Translations under genes and position numbers: made by a program
Notes under the pieces: model-generated
The model's database searches: none
What the model was told of the DNA's origin: nothing
What the model saw: the letters and a program-made list of their open reading frames with translations, nothing else
Shown here: positions 43,434 through 54,311 of the stretch, one piece after another
Layout: each line of letters begins with the position of its first letter
Position numbering within the stretch: position 1 is the first letter of the stretch
Assembly (NCBI RefSeq): GCF_003012345.1
Contig: NZ_PVRV01000024.1
Span: 434,001 to 498,000 of the forward strand
Source: Phytohalomonas tamaricis
GTDB lineage: Bacteria; Pseudomonadota; Gammaproteobacteria; Pseudomonadales; Halomonadaceae
Length of the DNA: 64,000 nt
Direction: 5' to 3'

Positions 43434-44222
43434 ATGGCACGCCGTCCTGCCAATTCGAGCCAGCGCCCTGCCAAGAAAGGCGCCACGAACAAGCGGTCGT
43501 CATCACGCAATTCGAGCGGCGGCTTCCACGTCCCGGGGTGGCTGTGGGCCATTATCGGCATCATTGCCGGTTTTGCGCTGGCACAGTACTTACGCGAAGA
43601 GCCAACACAGCCTGACCAGGTGGCAGCGGTAGTGGCTAAACCGTCACGCAATACCGTCAGCAGTCAGCCATCGGGCAACGACAACGGGCAGGATGGGCAA
43701 AAAAATGCCGAGGGTAGCGCGCAGCAGCAGCAAAGCGCCGCTCCAGAAGCGCAAATGCCGACATTTGAGTTCTACACCCTACTGCCGGAATCGGAAGTCA
43801 TCGCGCCGACGGTTGATGCCTATCATTCGACTCCGCGCCCCGGCACCGAAGCAGCGATTGCGGCGCAGAACGCCAAAGCCGTCGCGCAGCACAGCAATAC
43901 CGCGCCCGCCAAAAGCACGACGAAAGCTCCTGCTGCCGAACAGAAAAGTTCGCCGCCGCAGGCAGATACCTCAGGCGGCAAGCTGCCAAGCTATGTATTG
44001 CAGGCAGCGTCATTCAAAGCCAGTGGAGACGCCAGCAAGCTTGCCGGCAAACTCAAGGATCTCGGCATGCTCGCCAAGGTCACCGAAGTCAAAACGGCCG
44101 ATGGCTCTACCTGGTATCGCGTTCAGGTCGGCCCTTATCAGGACACGCGTGAGCTTTCACGGGCGCGCGACTTGATGGAAACCCAGGGCATCGAGCCGCT
44201 GCTCATCCGTCAGAAAGGGTAG
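43434..44222 (+). CDS. ftsN: SPOR-domain cell-division protein FtsN
   Basis: A 262-residue bitopic protein: basic cytoplasmic tail, a membrane span (LWAIIGIIAGFALAQYL, about 37-53), a long low-complexity Gln/Ala/Ser-rich periplasmic linker with a short FEFYTLLPE segment, and a C-terminal SPOR domain (residues 185-260: YVLQAASFKASGDASKLAGKL in part, TWYRVQVGPY) that binds denuded septal glycan. The family triggers septal peptidoglycan synthesis. ATG directly abuts the argS stop, with GAGGAG inside argS. Position next to hslVU matches E. coli ftsN. Confidence 0.88.
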   Translation: MARRPANSSQRPAKKGATNKRSSSRNSSGGFHVPGWLWAIIGIIAGFALAQYLREEPTQPDQVAAVVAKPSRNTVSSQPSGNDNGQDGQKNAEGSAQQQQSAAPEAQMPTFEFYTLLPESEVIAPTVDAYHSTPRPGTEAAIAAQNAKAVAQHSNTAPAKSTTKAPAAEQKSSPPQADTSGGKLPSYVLQAASFKASGDASKLAGKLKDLGMLAKVTEVKTADGSTWYRVQVGPYQDTRELSRARDLMETQGIEPLLIRQKG

Positions 44223-44244
44223 AAATTCTTACACCTCGTGCCAG

Positions 44245-44273
44245 AATGATGCCGACCCACAGTCGGCATCATT
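44245..44273 (+). terminator. Terminator after ftsN
   Basis: AATGATGCCGAC pairs with GTCGGCATCATT across a five-base loop, followed by TCATTTATTA, 22 bases after the ftsN stop. The rest of the 320-base gap to hslV holds only the promoter-like sequence below. Confidence 0.8.
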
Positions 44274-44413
44274 TCATTTATTACCACGCTGAGTTGTAGC
44301 ACCAGCCTCTTCCGTAAGCCTTGTTTCGTTTCGTCATTCACTTGTATTTCTGTGCCTATCGGAGCAATTGACGTGTCATAACGTCATGCGCTCTCAGGCA
44401 TTGCCTGCCTTGC

Positions 44414-44441
44414 CTTGATTTCAGGTGTCATCGCCCGCATT
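44414..44441 (+). promoter_or_regulatory. Candidate heat-shock (sigma-32 type) promoter for hslVU
   Basis: CTTGATT, a 13-base spacer and CCCGCATT resemble the sigma-32 consensus (CTTGAAA, 13-15 bases, CCCCATnT). It is about 100 bases upstream of hslV, a known heat-shock operon in related bacteria. The match is imperfect. Confidence 0.4.
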
Positions 44442-44542
44442 TTCTTTTCCAAGTTTCCAGCAGCGAAGCGGACGAAGGCGTTATTCGTCCGATGCGTCAA
44501 AGTCACCGGGTGCATGCAGCACCTTTTACTGGAGTGGATTGA

Positions 44543-45064
44543 ATGACCACGATCGTATCCGTGCGTCGCGGAGAGCAGGTTGCCCTCGCCGGCGATGGTC
44601 AGGTATCGCTTGGCAATACGGTAATGAAGGGCAATGCCAGCAAGGTACGGCGTTTTCATCGCGGTCAGGTACTGGCCGGTTTTGCCGGCGGTACGGCCGA
44701 TGCCTTTACCCTGTTTGAACATTTCGAGGCCCAGCTTGAAAAATATCAGGGCCATCTCACCAAAGCGGCTGTAGAACTAGCCAAGGAATGGCGTACCGAC
44801 CGTGCACTGCGCCGCCTTGAGGCCATGCTTGCCGTTGCCGACAAGAATACCTCACTGATCATTACCGGCACCGGCGATGTCCTTGAGCCCGAACACGGCA
44901 TCATTACCATCGGCTCCGGCGGGCACTATGCCAATGCGGCTGCCCGCGCCCTGCTTGAAAATACCGAGCTGTCGGCCCGTGACATCACTGAAAAGAGTCT
45001 GAATATCGCCGCTGATATCTGCGTATTCACCAACCACAACATCACGCTCGAAGCGTTGGATTGA
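44543..45064 (+). CDS. hslV: HslV peptidase subunit of the HslUV protease
   Basis: A 173-residue N-terminal-threonine hydrolase: after Met removal Thr is the nucleophile ([10 protein letters not shown]), with [23 protein letters not shown]-like [20 protein letters not shown] and SIGSGG-like [16 protein letters not shown]. It forms the proteolytic dodecamer capped by HslU. TGGAG precedes the ATG. Four bases separate it from hslU. Confidence 0.97.
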   Translation: MTTIVSVRRGEQVALAGDGQVSLGNTVMKGNASKVRRFHRGQVLAGFAGGTADAFTLFEHFEAQLEKYQGHLTKAAVELAKEWRTDRALRRLEAMLAVADKNTSLIITGTGDVLEPEHGIITIGSGGHYANAAARALLENTELSARDITEKSLNIAADICVFTNHNITLEALD

Positions 45065-45068
45065 TCCT

Positions 45069-46394
45069 ATGTCTCAGATGACTCCCCGCGAAATCGTTCA
45101 CGCGCTCGATCAATATATTGTCGGCCAGGCCGACGCTAAACGGGCCGTGGCTATCGCACTTCGCAATCGCTGGCGTCGGATGCAACTCGACGAGAGCCTG
45201 CGTGCTGAAGTAACACCCAAGAATATTTTGATGATCGGGCCGACCGGTGTCGGTAAAACCGAAATTGCTCGCCGCCTGGCCAAGCTGGCGGGTGCACCAT
45301 TCATCAAGATTGAAGCGACTAAATTCACCGAAGTCGGCTATGTGGGCCGCGATGTCGAGTCGATTATTCGCGATTTGGTCGAATCGGCCATGAAGCTGGT
45401 CCGTGAACAGGCCAAGGAACAGGTGCAGAGCAAGGCCGCAGATGCCGCCGAAGAGCGCATCCTCGACGCTCTGCTTCCTCCCGCACGCGGCAGTGAATAC
45501 GACAGTGGCGCCAACCGCGATAGTGCCACGCGTCAAACCTTCCGCAAGAAGTTGCGCGAAGGCCAGCTTGATGACAAGGAAATCGACATCGAGGTGACGC
45601 CCGCCAGCCAGGGGATCGACATCATGACCCCGCCAGGCATGGAGGAGATGACCAGCCAGCTGCAAAGCCTGTTTTCCAACATGGGCAAGCAGAAGAAAGA
45701 ATTGCGTCGCCTCAGTGTCAAGGAAGCACTCAAGATTGTGCGTGAGGAAGAAGCTTCCAAGCTGGTCAATGATGATGACCTCAAGCATCGCGCTATCGAA
45801 GCGGTAGAGCAAAACGGCATCGTTTTCATCGATGAAATCGATAAGGTCGCCAAGCGCAGTGAAACCAGTGGCACCGATGTGTCACGTGAAGGGGTTCAGC
45901 GTGACCTGCTGCCTTTGATCGAGGGTTCGACCGTCTCGACCAAATACGGCATGGTGCATACTGATCACATTCTTTTCATCGCCTCGGGCGCCTTCCATCT
46001 GGCCAAGCCGTCGGATCTGATCCCTGAGCTGCAAGGTCGTCTGCCGATCCGCGTAGAGCTTTCTGCTCTGACACCGGAAGATTTCAAGCGCATTCTGACC
46101 GAGCCTTCCGCTGCCTTGACGCGTCAGTACCAGGCCCTACTGGCGGCTGAAGGGTTGGAGATCGAGTTTACCGATGAGGGTATTGAACGCATCGCCGAGA
46201 TCGCCTTCCAGGTTAATGAAGGCACGGAAAATATCGGTGCGCGGCGTCTGCATACCGTTATGGAGCGTCTGCTAGAAGAAGCGCTCTATGCCGGTGGTGA
46301 CATGGAAGGCCCAGTGAAGATCGATGCCGACTACGTCAATGCCCGGCTGGGCGAACTGGCCCGTGACGAAGATCTATCGCACTACATCCTGTAA
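45069..46394 (+). CDS. hslU: HslU ATPase subunit of the HslUV protease
   Basis: A 441-residue AAA+ unfoldase: Walker [10 protein letters not shown], pore motif region [15 protein letters not shown], an I-domain (about residues 110-245) with [10 protein letters not shown], Walker B VFIDEIDK, sensor 2 in [14 protein letters not shown], and the C-terminal LSHYIL that docks between HslV subunits. Typical length. Last gene before a strong terminator. Confidence 0.97.
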   Translation: MSQMTPREIVHALDQYIVGQADAKRAVAIALRNRWRRMQLDESLRAEVTPKNILMIGPTGVGKTEIARRLAKLAGAPFIKIEATKFTEVGYVGRDVESIIRDLVESAMKLVREQAKEQVQSKAADAAEERILDALLPPARGSEYDSGANRDSATRQTFRKKLREGQLDDKEIDIEVTPASQGIDIMTPPGMEEMTSQLQSLFSNMGKQKKELRRLSVKEALKIVREEEASKLVNDDDLKHRAIEAVEQNGIVFIDEIDKVAKRSETSGTDVSREGVQRDLLPLIEGSTVSTKYGMVHTDHILFIASGAFHLAKPSDLIPELQGRLPIRVELSALTPEDFKRILTEPSAALTRQYQALLAAEGLEIEFTDEGIERIAEIAFQVNEGTENIGARRLHTVMERLLEEALYAGGDMEGPVKIDADYVNARLGELARDEDLSHYIL

Positions 46395-46430
46395 GCCGTA
46401 TCCCTAACGGATATAGCAGCTTACGATAGG

Positions 46431-46462
46431 CAAGAACGGCGCTTTGCAAAGCGCCGTTCTTG
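46431..46462 (+). terminator. Terminator after hslVU
   Basis: A nearly continuous 32-base palindrome: CAAGAACGGCGCTTT (46431-46445) pairs with AAAGCGCCGTTCTTG (46448-46462), with TTTACAA following. It lies 37 bases after the hslU stop. Confidence 0.85.
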
Positions 46463-46549
46463 TTTACAATGCTTTTTACATGCCGTGTTGTACTGCCTTG
46501 CCGCCTATAGGCAGTGCATTACCGGAGGATTACATCGTTGGAGGCCAAT

Positions 46550-46933
46550 ATGAGCGCGCCGATTCCTGAGAATGTGCACTACCATAAGCGTGACCGTGAG
46601 CTCGAACTGGTCTATGCCGATGGCGAACGTTATCGCCTGTCCGCCGAGCTGTTACGCGTCTATTCTCCCTCTGCCGAAGTACGGGGCCATAGTCCCGAGC
46701 AGGCCACCCTGCAGATGGGTAAAAAGTTTGTGGGCCTTATCGATATTACCCCGACCGGCAACTATGCTCTAAAGCTGCACTTCGACGACGGTCATGATAG
46801 CGGGTTATACACCTACGAATACCTTTATGACCTCGCCTGCCACCGCGAAGCTTGGTGGGCCGATTATCTGCGGCAGATGGAAGATGCCGGCGCTTCACGC
46901 GAGCCGCTGGGCATTCCCGTCAAACAGCTATGA
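46550..46933 (+). CDS. DUF971-family protein
   Basis: A 127-residue protein of the DUF971 (GBBH-like N-terminal) fold: LELVYADGERYRLSAELLRVYSPSAEVRGH (split) is the family core, followed by VGLIDITPTGNYALKLHFDDGHDSGLYTYEYLYDL. Similar folds occur at the N-terminus of gamma-butyrobetaine hydroxylase and in scaffold or iron-sulfur-related proteins; the role is unknown. It commonly lies beside hslVU and ubiE in this group. The ATG at 46550 follows GGAGG; a TTG four codons upstream, with its own GGAGGA, is an alternative. Confidence 0.82.
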   Translation: MSAPIPENVHYHKRDRELELVYADGERYRLSAELLRVYSPSAEVRGHSPEQATLQMGKKFVGLIDITPTGNYALKLHFDDGHDSGLYTYEYLYDLACHREAWWADYLRQMEDAGASREPLGIPVKQL

Positions 46934-47104
46934 TGCTTGTCTGCTGATACGGCGAAGCGCGCAGACAAAGCCGCACGCGAGCGCTACAATGCCTTTCGCG
47001 CAGGAACGCATCAACATCGATTGAGAGAGCGCCTCGCGCGACGCCGTTGAAAACGGACGGGTAACCCATTCAGGTGATAAAGCAGGCAAGGGGAAGAGAA
47101 GAGC

Positions 47105-47851
47105 ATGGAGAAGCGCACCACTCATTTCGGCTATCAGGAAGTCCCCGTTGATGAAAAGGCCGGGCGCGTTGCCGACGTCTTCCATTCCGTTGCCGCTCGC
47201 TATGATGTGATGAATGATTTGATGTCGATGGGCATTCATCGCTACTGGAAGTACATCACGCTTGAACGCTCAGGCGTCCGCCGTGGCCACAAGGTACTGG
47301 ACATTGCCGGCGGCACGGGCGATCTGACCGCAAAGTTCGCCTCACGCGTAGGCAAAACCGGGCGCGTAGTACTGGCCGATATCAACGCCTCGATGCTTAA
47401 CGTTGGCCGTGACAAGCTGATCGATCATGGTGTGGGTGGCAATGTCGAATACGTTCAGGCCAACGCCGAAAGCCTGCCGTTTCCCGACAACACCTTCGAT
47501 TGCATCACCATTGCCTTTGGTCTGCGCAATGTCACCGACAAGGACATGGCACTGCGCTCAATGGCCCGTGTACTAAAGCCAGGCGGCCGCCTGCTTGTGC
47601 TGGAATTTTCCAAGCCCATCAATCCTGTGCTGTCGACCGTGTATGATCAGTATTCATTTCATGTGCTGCCGCGGATGGGCAAATGGGTCGCTAATGACGC
47701 CGAGTCATATCGCTATCTAGCCGAGTCGATTCGTATGCATCCTGATCAAAATACCCTCAAGGGCATGATGGAAGCGGCAGGTCTGGAACGTGTCGAATAC
47801 ACCAACATGACGGGTGGCGTCGTCGCCCTGCATCGTGGAATTAAATTCTAG
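47105..47851 (+). CDS. ubiE: Ubiquinone/menaquinone C-methyltransferase
   Basis: A 248-residue SAM-dependent methyltransferase that C-methylates the demethoxy-quinol intermediate in ubiquinone synthesis. Signatures: [23 protein letters not shown] (in part), [20 protein letters not shown] motif [11 protein letters not shown], and [19 protein letters not shown]. It starts the ubiE-ubiJ-ubiB set, with ubiJ's ATG directly after its stop. Confidence 0.96.
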   Translation: MEKRTTHFGYQEVPVDEKAGRVADVFHSVAARYDVMNDLMSMGIHRYWKYITLERSGVRRGHKVLDIAGGTGDLTAKFASRVGKTGRVVLADINASMLNVGRDKLIDHGVGGNVEYVQANAESLPFPDNTFDCITIAFGLRNVTDKDMALRSMARVLKPGGRLLVLEFSKPINPVLSTVYDQYSFHVLPRMGKWVANDAESYRYLAESIRMHPDQNTLKGMMEAAGLERVEYTNMTGGVVALHRGIKF

Positions 47852-48490
47852 ATGTCGTTGTTTACCCCCGTTCTACTTTCCTGCGTCGAGCAGGTGATTA
47901 ATCGCCTGCTTGCTCGTGATCCGGCAGCACCCTCCCGGCTGGCTCAGCTAGCGGGTCATCGTTTACTGTTGCGCCTGGAAGGCCCACCTTTCGAAGCTCT
48001 GATTGTTTTTCATCATGGCGGCGTAGCCTTGTCACGTCTTCCAGGCGCCAGTGACAACGATGCTGATGTAGTGGTCGAAGTCGATGCCGATACGCTGGGT
48101 TCAGTACTGGGCGGCGCCAACATCGAAACGTTGATGTTTGAAGGTAAGCTGGCCGTTCGCGGTCGTATTTCCATTCTTGTTGAGGCCCGTGACTTGTTCA
48201 TGGATCTCGACATCGATTGGGAAGGCGCCCTGGCAGAATGGTTTGGTGACATACCGGCGCATACCCTGGCGACGGGACTTCGTCATGTCGGTCGCTTCGG
48301 CGTTCGCTCGCTGCGCGAGTTCGAACAGGATTTATGTGAGTACGCCCTTGAAGAAGGGCGTCTGCTCGCTGGTCGCACGCAGTTGGAAATTGCCCGGGAA
48401 CATCTGACCGAGCTGGAAATTGCCGCCGACCGACTCGAGGCGCGATTGGCACGCTTGAATCGACAGCTTGAGCACAAGGAGCACTCGTGA
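47852..48490 (+). CDS. ubiJ: Ubiquinone biosynthesis accessory factor UbiJ
   Basis: A 212-residue protein with an SCP2 lipid-binding domain (about residues 30-120; [32 protein letters not shown]-type [11 protein letters not shown]) and a C-terminal coiled coil ([21 protein letters not shown], piecewise). In E. coli UbiJ binds quinone intermediates and organises the Ubi complex with UbiK. It is fused by a GTGA overlap to ubiB and abuts ubiE, the standard arrangement. Confidence 0.9.
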   Translation: MSLFTPVLLSCVEQVINRLLARDPAAPSRLAQLAGHRLLLRLEGPPFEALIVFHHGGVALSRLPGASDNDADVVVEVDADTLGSVLGGANIETLMFEGKLAVRGRISILVEARDLFMDLDIDWEGALAEWFGDIPAHTLATGLRHVGRFGVRSLREFEQDLCEYALEEGRLLAGRTQLEIAREHLTELEIAADRLEARLARLNRQLEHKEHS

Positions 48491-50115
48491 AGCTTTGGCG
48501 TCTCATGCGTATTGGCTGGACAATAGCGCGTTACCGTCTCGATTCACTGGTACCGGTTGAGCGTCTTCCCGCACTGGCGCGCCTAGTAATGCGCCTTTCA
48601 CCGCTTCACTTGTTTCCCAAGGGCCCACGCTCTAGAGGCGAGCGCCTGCGTCTAGCGCTTGAGTCACTCGGCCCGATCTTCATCAAGTTCGGCCAGATGT
48701 TGTCAACACGACGCGATCTGATGCCACCCGATATCGCCATCGAGTTGCGCCGTTTGCAGGATCAGGTGCCACCATTTCCTAGCGATGTCGCCCGCGCCAC
48801 GGTCGAGGCGGAACTCGGCGCTGATGTCGATAAACTGTTCGAGATGTTCGAAACCGACCCGCTTGCCTCGGCGTCAATTGCGCAGGTTCATGCCGCGCGG
48901 CTACATTCCGGCGAAGAAGTTGTGGTCAAGATTATCCGGCCAGGAATTGACCGGATCATGCGCAGTGATATCCAACTGCTGTACATGTTTGCAAGATTGT
49001 TGCTGCTGATATGGCCAGAAGCCAAGCGCCTTCGCCCTATCGAGGTGGTGACCGATTACCAGGCCACGCTCTTTGATGAACTCGATCTTCAAAAGGAAGC
49101 CGCCAACACCTCGCAACTCAAGCGAAACTTCAAGAACTCGCCGCTGCTGTATGTGCCTACCATCTACTGGCCGCTAACGCGTAAACGCGTCATGGTACAG
49201 GAGCGTATCTCCGGGATTCCGGTTGCCGATATCGAATCATTGGTTGAGCACGGCGTCGATCTTAAAAAGCTGGCCGAGCGCGGCGTGGAAATTTTCTTCA
49301 CTCAGGTATTTCGTGATAATTTTTTCCACGCTGACATGCACCCAGGCAACATCTTCGTCTCGCCTGAGCATCCCAACGACCCACGCTACATTGCCATTGA
49401 CTGCGGCATTGTGGGCAGCCTGACACGAGAAGATCAGGACTATCTCGCGCGCAATATTCTCGCCTTCTTCCGGCAGGATTATTATGAAGTTGCCATGCTG
49501 CATATCGAATCGGGCTGGGTCGGAGAAAAGACCCGAGCCAACGAATTTGCTGCCGCGATTCGTGCCGTATGTGAGCCCATTCTGGAAAAGCCACTGAAGG
49601 ATATCTCCTTCGGCCAAGTGCTTATGGGTCTGTTTCAGACGGCCCAGCGCTTCAATATGGAAGTGCAACCTCAGCTCGTGCTACTGCAGAAAACACTGCT
49701 CAATATCGAAGGCCTGGGACGTACGCTGTATCCCGACCTTGACCTATGGCATACGGCGCGGCCCTATCTTGAGCGCTGGATGAAAGAGCGCTCCGGGCCG
49801 GTTGGCTTCTGGAAATCACTTAAGCAACAAGCGCCCGATCTTGCTCACCGCATGCCGGAATTACCTGTGCTCGCTCATCAGGCGCTGGCACAGGTCGAAA
49901 TCGATCGTAAGCGCCGTCATGAACAGAGTGAGACACTTGTCGCGGTGCAGAGCACACTAAATGATTTGCGTAAAAGCACCCGACGGCTACGCATCGGTCT
50001 TGTCATTGTCACCCTTGCGCTGGCCTGGGGGCCTCTGTACGGCTGGGCAGTGCAGCAGCACTGGAGTGTTCTGGTTGCCGCCGCCATCGGCATAGGGCTA
50101 GTTATATGGCGTTAG
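48487..50115 (+). CDS. ubiB: Atypical kinase/ATPase UbiB (ADCK family)
   Basis: A 542-residue protein-kinase-like ATPase required for ubiquinone synthesis. The ADCK hallmark KxGQ is seen in [16 protein letters not shown], the Ala-rich nucleotide loop in [13 protein letters not shown], the catalytic-loop region in [13 protein letters not shown] metal motif in AIDCGIVG, and two C-terminal membrane spans ([31 protein letters not shown]). The start is GTG, with AAGGAG six bases upstream and overlapping the ubiJ stop. Confidence 0.95.
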   Translation: MKLWRLMRIGWTIARYRLDSLVPVERLPALARLVMRLSPLHLFPKGPRSRGERLRLALESLGPIFIKFGQMLSTRRDLMPPDIAIELRRLQDQVPPFPSDVARATVEAELGADVDKLFEMFETDPLASASIAQVHAARLHSGEEVVVKIIRPGIDRIMRSDIQLLYMFARLLLLIWPEAKRLRPIEVVTDYQATLFDELDLQKEAANTSQLKRNFKNSPLLYVPTIYWPLTRKRVMVQERISGIPVADIESLVEHGVDLKKLAERGVEIFFTQVFRDNFFHADMHPGNIFVSPEHPNDPRYIAIDCGIVGSLTREDQDYLARNILAFFRQDYYEVAMLHIESGWVGEKTRANEFAAAIRAVCEPILEKPLKDISFGQVLMGLFQTAQRFNMEVQPQLVLLQKTLLNIEGLGRTLYPDLDLWHTARPYLERWMKERSGPVGFWKSLKQQAPDLAHRMPELPVLAHQALAQVEIDRKRRHEQSETLVAVQSTLNDLRKSTRRLRIGLVIVTLALAWGPLYGWAVQQHWSVLVAAAIGIGLVIWR

Positions 50116-50240
50116 GGCTATGGCGCAAGCAAAGCACCTCGGCGTACACTAGGCCTATCGATACATCCTCCACGCTGAGGATAGCCTCATTCATCATGCA
50201 CCTTTGAACGCTTGATAGCGTGCCAGGACAGTAAACTTTC

Positions 50241-50579
50241 ATGAGCGATACTCTGCAACAACTCGCTGACGTACTGGCGACACGTAGGCATGGCGATCCC
50301 GACAGCTCCTATGTAGCCAGTCTGCATCAGCGCGGTTTGAACAAGATTCTCGAGAAGGTCGGTGAAGAAGCGACAGAAACGATTCTTGCCGCCAAGGACG
50401 CTCAGAGCGGTGCTCATGATGAACGCCAGGCTCTGGTTGCAGAGACAGCGGACCTTTGGTTTCACTCAATGGTTATGCTGTCCCATCTCGATATTGACCA
50501 TCATGATGTGCTGGATGAGTTGGCACGGCGCTTCGGCATGTCGGGCCTGGAAGAAAAAGCTTCGCGCACATTGTCATGA
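50241..50579 (+). CDS. hisE: Phosphoribosyl-ATP pyrophosphatase
   Basis: A 112-residue all-helical MazG-fold enzyme, step two of histidine synthesis (PR-ATP to PR-AMP). The metal-binding motif is [16 protein letters not shown] (E-x-x-E type) with E and D of [14 protein letters not shown] downstream. It is the stand-alone form, not fused to HisI; hisI is not next to it here. Located between ubiB and tatA, as in pseudomonads. Confidence 0.94.
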   Translation: MSDTLQQLADVLATRRHGDPDSSYVASLHQRGLNKILEKVGEEATETILAAKDAQSGAHDERQALVAETADLWFHSMVMLSHLDIDHHDVLDELARRFGMSGLEEKASRTLS

Positions 50580-50638
50580 TATTGTCATGACATACGCGTC
50601 TCATCTACCCATCTCTTTTTAGCTCACGGAGAGTGACC

Positions 50639-50899
50639 ATGTTAGGTGGCATTAGTATCTGGCAGCTTCTGATTGTACTCGGCATCATTATCCTGATCTT
50701 CGGCACCAAGAAGATCCGTAACTTGGGCAGCGATCTTGGCGGTGCCGTCAAAGGCTTTAAACAGGCCATCGACGATGATGACAAGAAAGGCGATAACACC
50801 CAGGCACGTCAGGTCGGCAAGGATGAAAGTGGCGAAACCTTCGAGGCCCGCGCCGAGAAGCGTGACACCGTTACCGACAAAGACGACACCAGGAAGTAA
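50639..50899 (+). CDS. tatA: Sec-independent protein translocase TatA
   Basis: An 86-residue protein: one N-terminal membrane helix ([17 protein letters not shown]), the FGxxK hinge, an amphipathic helix ([16 protein letters not shown]) and a charged tail. TatA multimers form the passage for folded proteins. The ATG at 50639 is chosen because GGAG lies seven bases before it; an in-frame GTG two codons earlier overlaps that site. First of tatABC. Confidence 0.95.
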   Translation: MLGGISIWQLLIVLGIIILIFGTKKIRNLGSDLGGAVKGFKQAIDDDDKKGDNTQARQVGKDESGETFEARAEKRDTVTDKDDTRK

Positions 50900-50907
50900 C
50901 CTCTGCA

Positions 50908-51414
50908 ATGTTCGATGTCAGCTTTTCCGAACTGCTGGTCATCGGTGTGATCGCCTTGATCGTGCTCGGCCCTGAACGACTACCTACCGCAGCCCGGACA
51001 GCCGGGCTATGGCTGGGTAAGATCAAGCGCACTGTGGCTAATGTTCAGCAGGAAATCACTTCTCAGCTCGAGGCGGAAGAGCTGCGTCGCAAATTGAGTG
51101 AGCAGCAGAAGCGGCTTGATGACGGACTGTCACGCGCACGCGACGAAGTGGAAAGTCTTGGGGAACGGCCTCAAAAGCCACGCTCGACAGAAGACGTGAA
51201 AAAGACCTCTTCAACGTCCGTTGCTTCTCCCTCCGTTCCCATTGCTTCGACGGCAAAGAACGAAGACACAAGCGAAGTTAACGCTGAAGAGCCGCCCATG
51301 CCGAGCATTGACTATCCGCCCTCGCCCGAGGGAGATGCACTTGATGACTACAATGCGCCCCCCGTGAAAACGTCTTATTCGGACAATGCCGACAAGGACA
51401 CCCAGGCAAGATGA
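50908..51414 (+). CDS. tatB: Sec-independent protein translocase TatB
   Basis: A 168-residue protein starting MFDVSFSELLVIGVIALIVLGPERLP (membrane helix then the conserved GPERLP hinge), followed by an amphipathic helix and a long hydrophilic Ser/Pro/Asp-rich tail. With TatC it forms the twin-arginine receptor. Its stop overlaps the tatC start by ATGA. Confidence 0.94.
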   Translation: MFDVSFSELLVIGVIALIVLGPERLPTAARTAGLWLGKIKRTVANVQQEITSQLEAEELRRKLSEQQKRLDDGLSRARDEVESLGERPQKPRSTEDVKKTSSTSVASPSVPIASTAKNEDTSEVNAEEPPMPSIDYPPSPEGDALDDYNAPPVKTSYSDNADKDTQAR

Positions 51415-52187
51415 GCGACACGCAGGATCCCAGCGAAAAGCAACCGCAGACACCGCTGCTTGAGCACTTGATCGAGCTCCGCTCCCGTTTACTGCGTGCG
51501 GTTGTCGTCGTAGTCGTCGTTTTTGCAGCGCTCTATGCGTTTTCTAACCAGATTTACTCCTTTGTCGCTCAACCGCTGATGGAGTTGCTGCCGCCCGGCT
51601 CGCAAATGATCGCGACCGAAGTGACATCTCCATTTCTGGCACCTTTCAAGCTCACGTTGTTTGTCGCGCTGTTTGCCGCGATTCCCTTCGTGCTCTATCA
51701 GGCCTGGGCCTTCATTGCGCCAGGGCTTTATGCCCATGAAAAGAAGCTCGCCCTCCCCTTGCTGGCTTCGAGTATCCTGCTGTTTTATGGGGGGGCCGCC
51801 TTTGCCTATTACGTGGTGTTTCCCCTGTTGTTTCAGTTCTTCACCACGGCAGGACCAGCCGGCGTACAGGTAATGACTGATATCAATGCTTACCTGTCGT
51901 TTGTATTGAAGCTGTTTCTCGCATTTGGTGTCGCTTTCGAAATTCCGATCGCAACATTTTTGTTGATCCTGACCGGCGCGACCACGGTGAAGGATTTATC
52001 ATCCAAACGCGGCTATGTGATCATTGGCTGTTTTATCGTCGGCATGATGCTGACCCCGCCAGATGTCATCTCACAGAGCTTGCTGGCAGTTCCCATGTGG
52101 CTGTTGTTCGAAGTGGGCATCCTGTTCGGACGCTTGGTCAAGCATCAGCGCGGCGGACGCGACGACGACAACGCCGCCGCGCCCTGA
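51411..52187 (+). CDS. tatC: Sec-independent protein translocase TatC
   Basis: A 258-residue six-span protein. Conserved LLEHLIELRSRLLRAV near the N-terminus (Glu and Arg of the signal-binding patch), the first periplasmic loop with PLMELLPPG and the F-x-x-P region TSPFLAPFKL, AFGVAFEIPIATFLL and LTPPDVISQ. TatC recognises the RR signal. Candidate clients in this window are PhoX (56684-58828) and the truncated right-edge protein. Confidence 0.95.
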   Translation: MSDTQDPSEKQPQTPLLEHLIELRSRLLRAVVVVVVVFAALYAFSNQIYSFVAQPLMELLPPGSQMIATEVTSPFLAPFKLTLFVALFAAIPFVLYQAWAFIAPGLYAHEKKLALPLLASSILLFYGGAAFAYYVVFPLLFQFFTTAGPAGVQVMTDINAYLSFVLKLFLAFGVAFEIPIATFLLILTGATTVKDLSSKRGYVIIGCFIVGMMLTPPDVISQSLLAVPMWLLFEVGILFGRLVKHQRGGRDDDNAAAP

Positions 52188-52196
52188 GCGGCGAGG

Positions 52197-52859
52197 TCAG
52201 CTCGCCATCATTTCATCGATCTTATCGACCAGCTTGAAAATGCCGAATGCTGCTTCACTGATGCGTCCGGCCAGCATATAAGCGGGTGTAGTAACTACCT
52301 TATGTTCACGGTCGATAACCACTTCACTCACAGTACAGCTCTTGTGCAATCCGCCCATGGCACTGACTGCACCGGAAATACTTGCATCTTGCCCGATGGT
52401 GACAGGGATTCCAGCATCGATCATGTGCGGCACCATGACCGGGGCGATGCACATCAGACCAATTGGTTTCTTGTCTGCATAAAAGCCTTGAACCTTCTCG
52501 ACTAATGTATCAAGGATGGTCATTTCAGCTCCCTTGAGCGCGAAATCGCAAAGATTCTTTGCCGCACCGAAGCCTCCAGGCAGGATAACAGCAGAGAACT
52601 GCTCGGGGTCGAGGGTATCAAGTGCATCGATTTCGCCACGGGCCAGACGTGCCGATTCCACCAGTACATTGCGTGTTTCACCTTCGGCAACGTCGCCTGT
52701 CAGGTGATTGATCACATGATGTTGGTCGATATCAGGCGCGAAGCAGCGATAAGCAATATTGAGCTGATCGAGACGTAGCAGGGTCAATGTAGTCTCGTAG
52801 ATCTCTGCACCGTCCTGAAAACCACACCCGGACAGAATGACCGCTACTTTTTTTTTCAT
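52197..52859 (-). CDS. elbB: Isoprenoid biosynthesis glyoxalase ElbB-like (DJ-1/PfpI family)
   Basis: A 220-residue DJ-1/PfpI superfamily protein. Signature start VAVILSGCGFQDGAEIYE, nucleophile-elbow Cys in IGLMCIAPVM and the PGGFGAAKNLCDFA segment. E. coli ElbB shows weak glyoxalase activity and its deletion affects isoprenoid yields; the natural substrate is unclear. Convergent with tatC with only nine bases between stops. Codons 2-4 form a run of nine A residues directly after the ATG, a potential slippage site. Confidence 0.9.
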   Translation of the reverse strand: MKKKVAVILSGCGFQDGAEIYETTLTLLRLDQLNIAYRCFAPDIDQHHVINHLTGDVAEGETRNVLVESARLARGEIDALDTLDPEQFSAVILPGGFGAAKNLCDFALKGAEMTILDTLVEKVQGFYADKKPIGLMCIAPVMVPHMIDAGIPVTIGQDASISGAVSAMGGLHKSCTVSEVVIDREHKVVTTPAYMLAGRISEAAFGIFKLVDKIDEMMAS

Positions 52860-53082
52860 GGGTAATCCTTGATAAACACGCGTAAAACAACATTAGATAG
52901 GCTAAAAAAGCCTAAGGTTTATATCGTTGCTGAATATTAATACCAATGCCCCGATAGCCGCATCACATACCAGCAGCACAACATGTAGGCTCAGCACTTT
53001 TTTATCAGAGCAATTTTACAGACGCGACAAACCAACACATTTCATAGCGACAACAGTTGCTATATTATGGATGAATAGTTAG

Positions 53083-54135
<1,053 letters not shown>

Positions 54136-54150
54136 GCCACTGCATAAAAG

Positions 54151-54180
54151 AACGCCCCATTGTTAATGGGGCGTTTTTTT
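54151..54180 (+). terminator. Terminator after hemB
   Basis: AACGCCCCATT (54151-54161) pairs with AATGGGGCGTT (54165-54175) and runs into TTTTTTT. A textbook intrinsic terminator. Confidence 0.93.
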
Positions 54181-54241
54181 ATGCACGCGCCCGGCATACC
54201 GGACTATGCTGATTGGGCTTTATTATTTCCATAAACACCGT

Positions 54242-54280
54242 TTGTCACAGTACCGTCAAACTTAAGCCGTAACGTATATC
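54242..54280 (+). promoter_or_regulatory. Candidate PHO box and -10 element upstream of ppk1
   Basis: TTGTCACAGTA followed directly by CCGTCAAACTT (54242-54263) gives two 11-base repeats of the TGTCA type bound by PhoB, and TATATC begins 12 bases after them, where a PhoB-activated -10 belongs. It lies about 50-70 bases ahead of the ppk1 start. Confidence 0.5.
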
Positions 54281-54311
54281 GCCAAATGTAGAATCAACGG
54301 TGAGGATGGCA

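Noticed and set aside
45042-45812. 256-codon minus-strand frame opposite hslU
   Set aside because: hslU is unambiguous and the antisense frame has no family features; long shadow frames are common in GC-rich genes.
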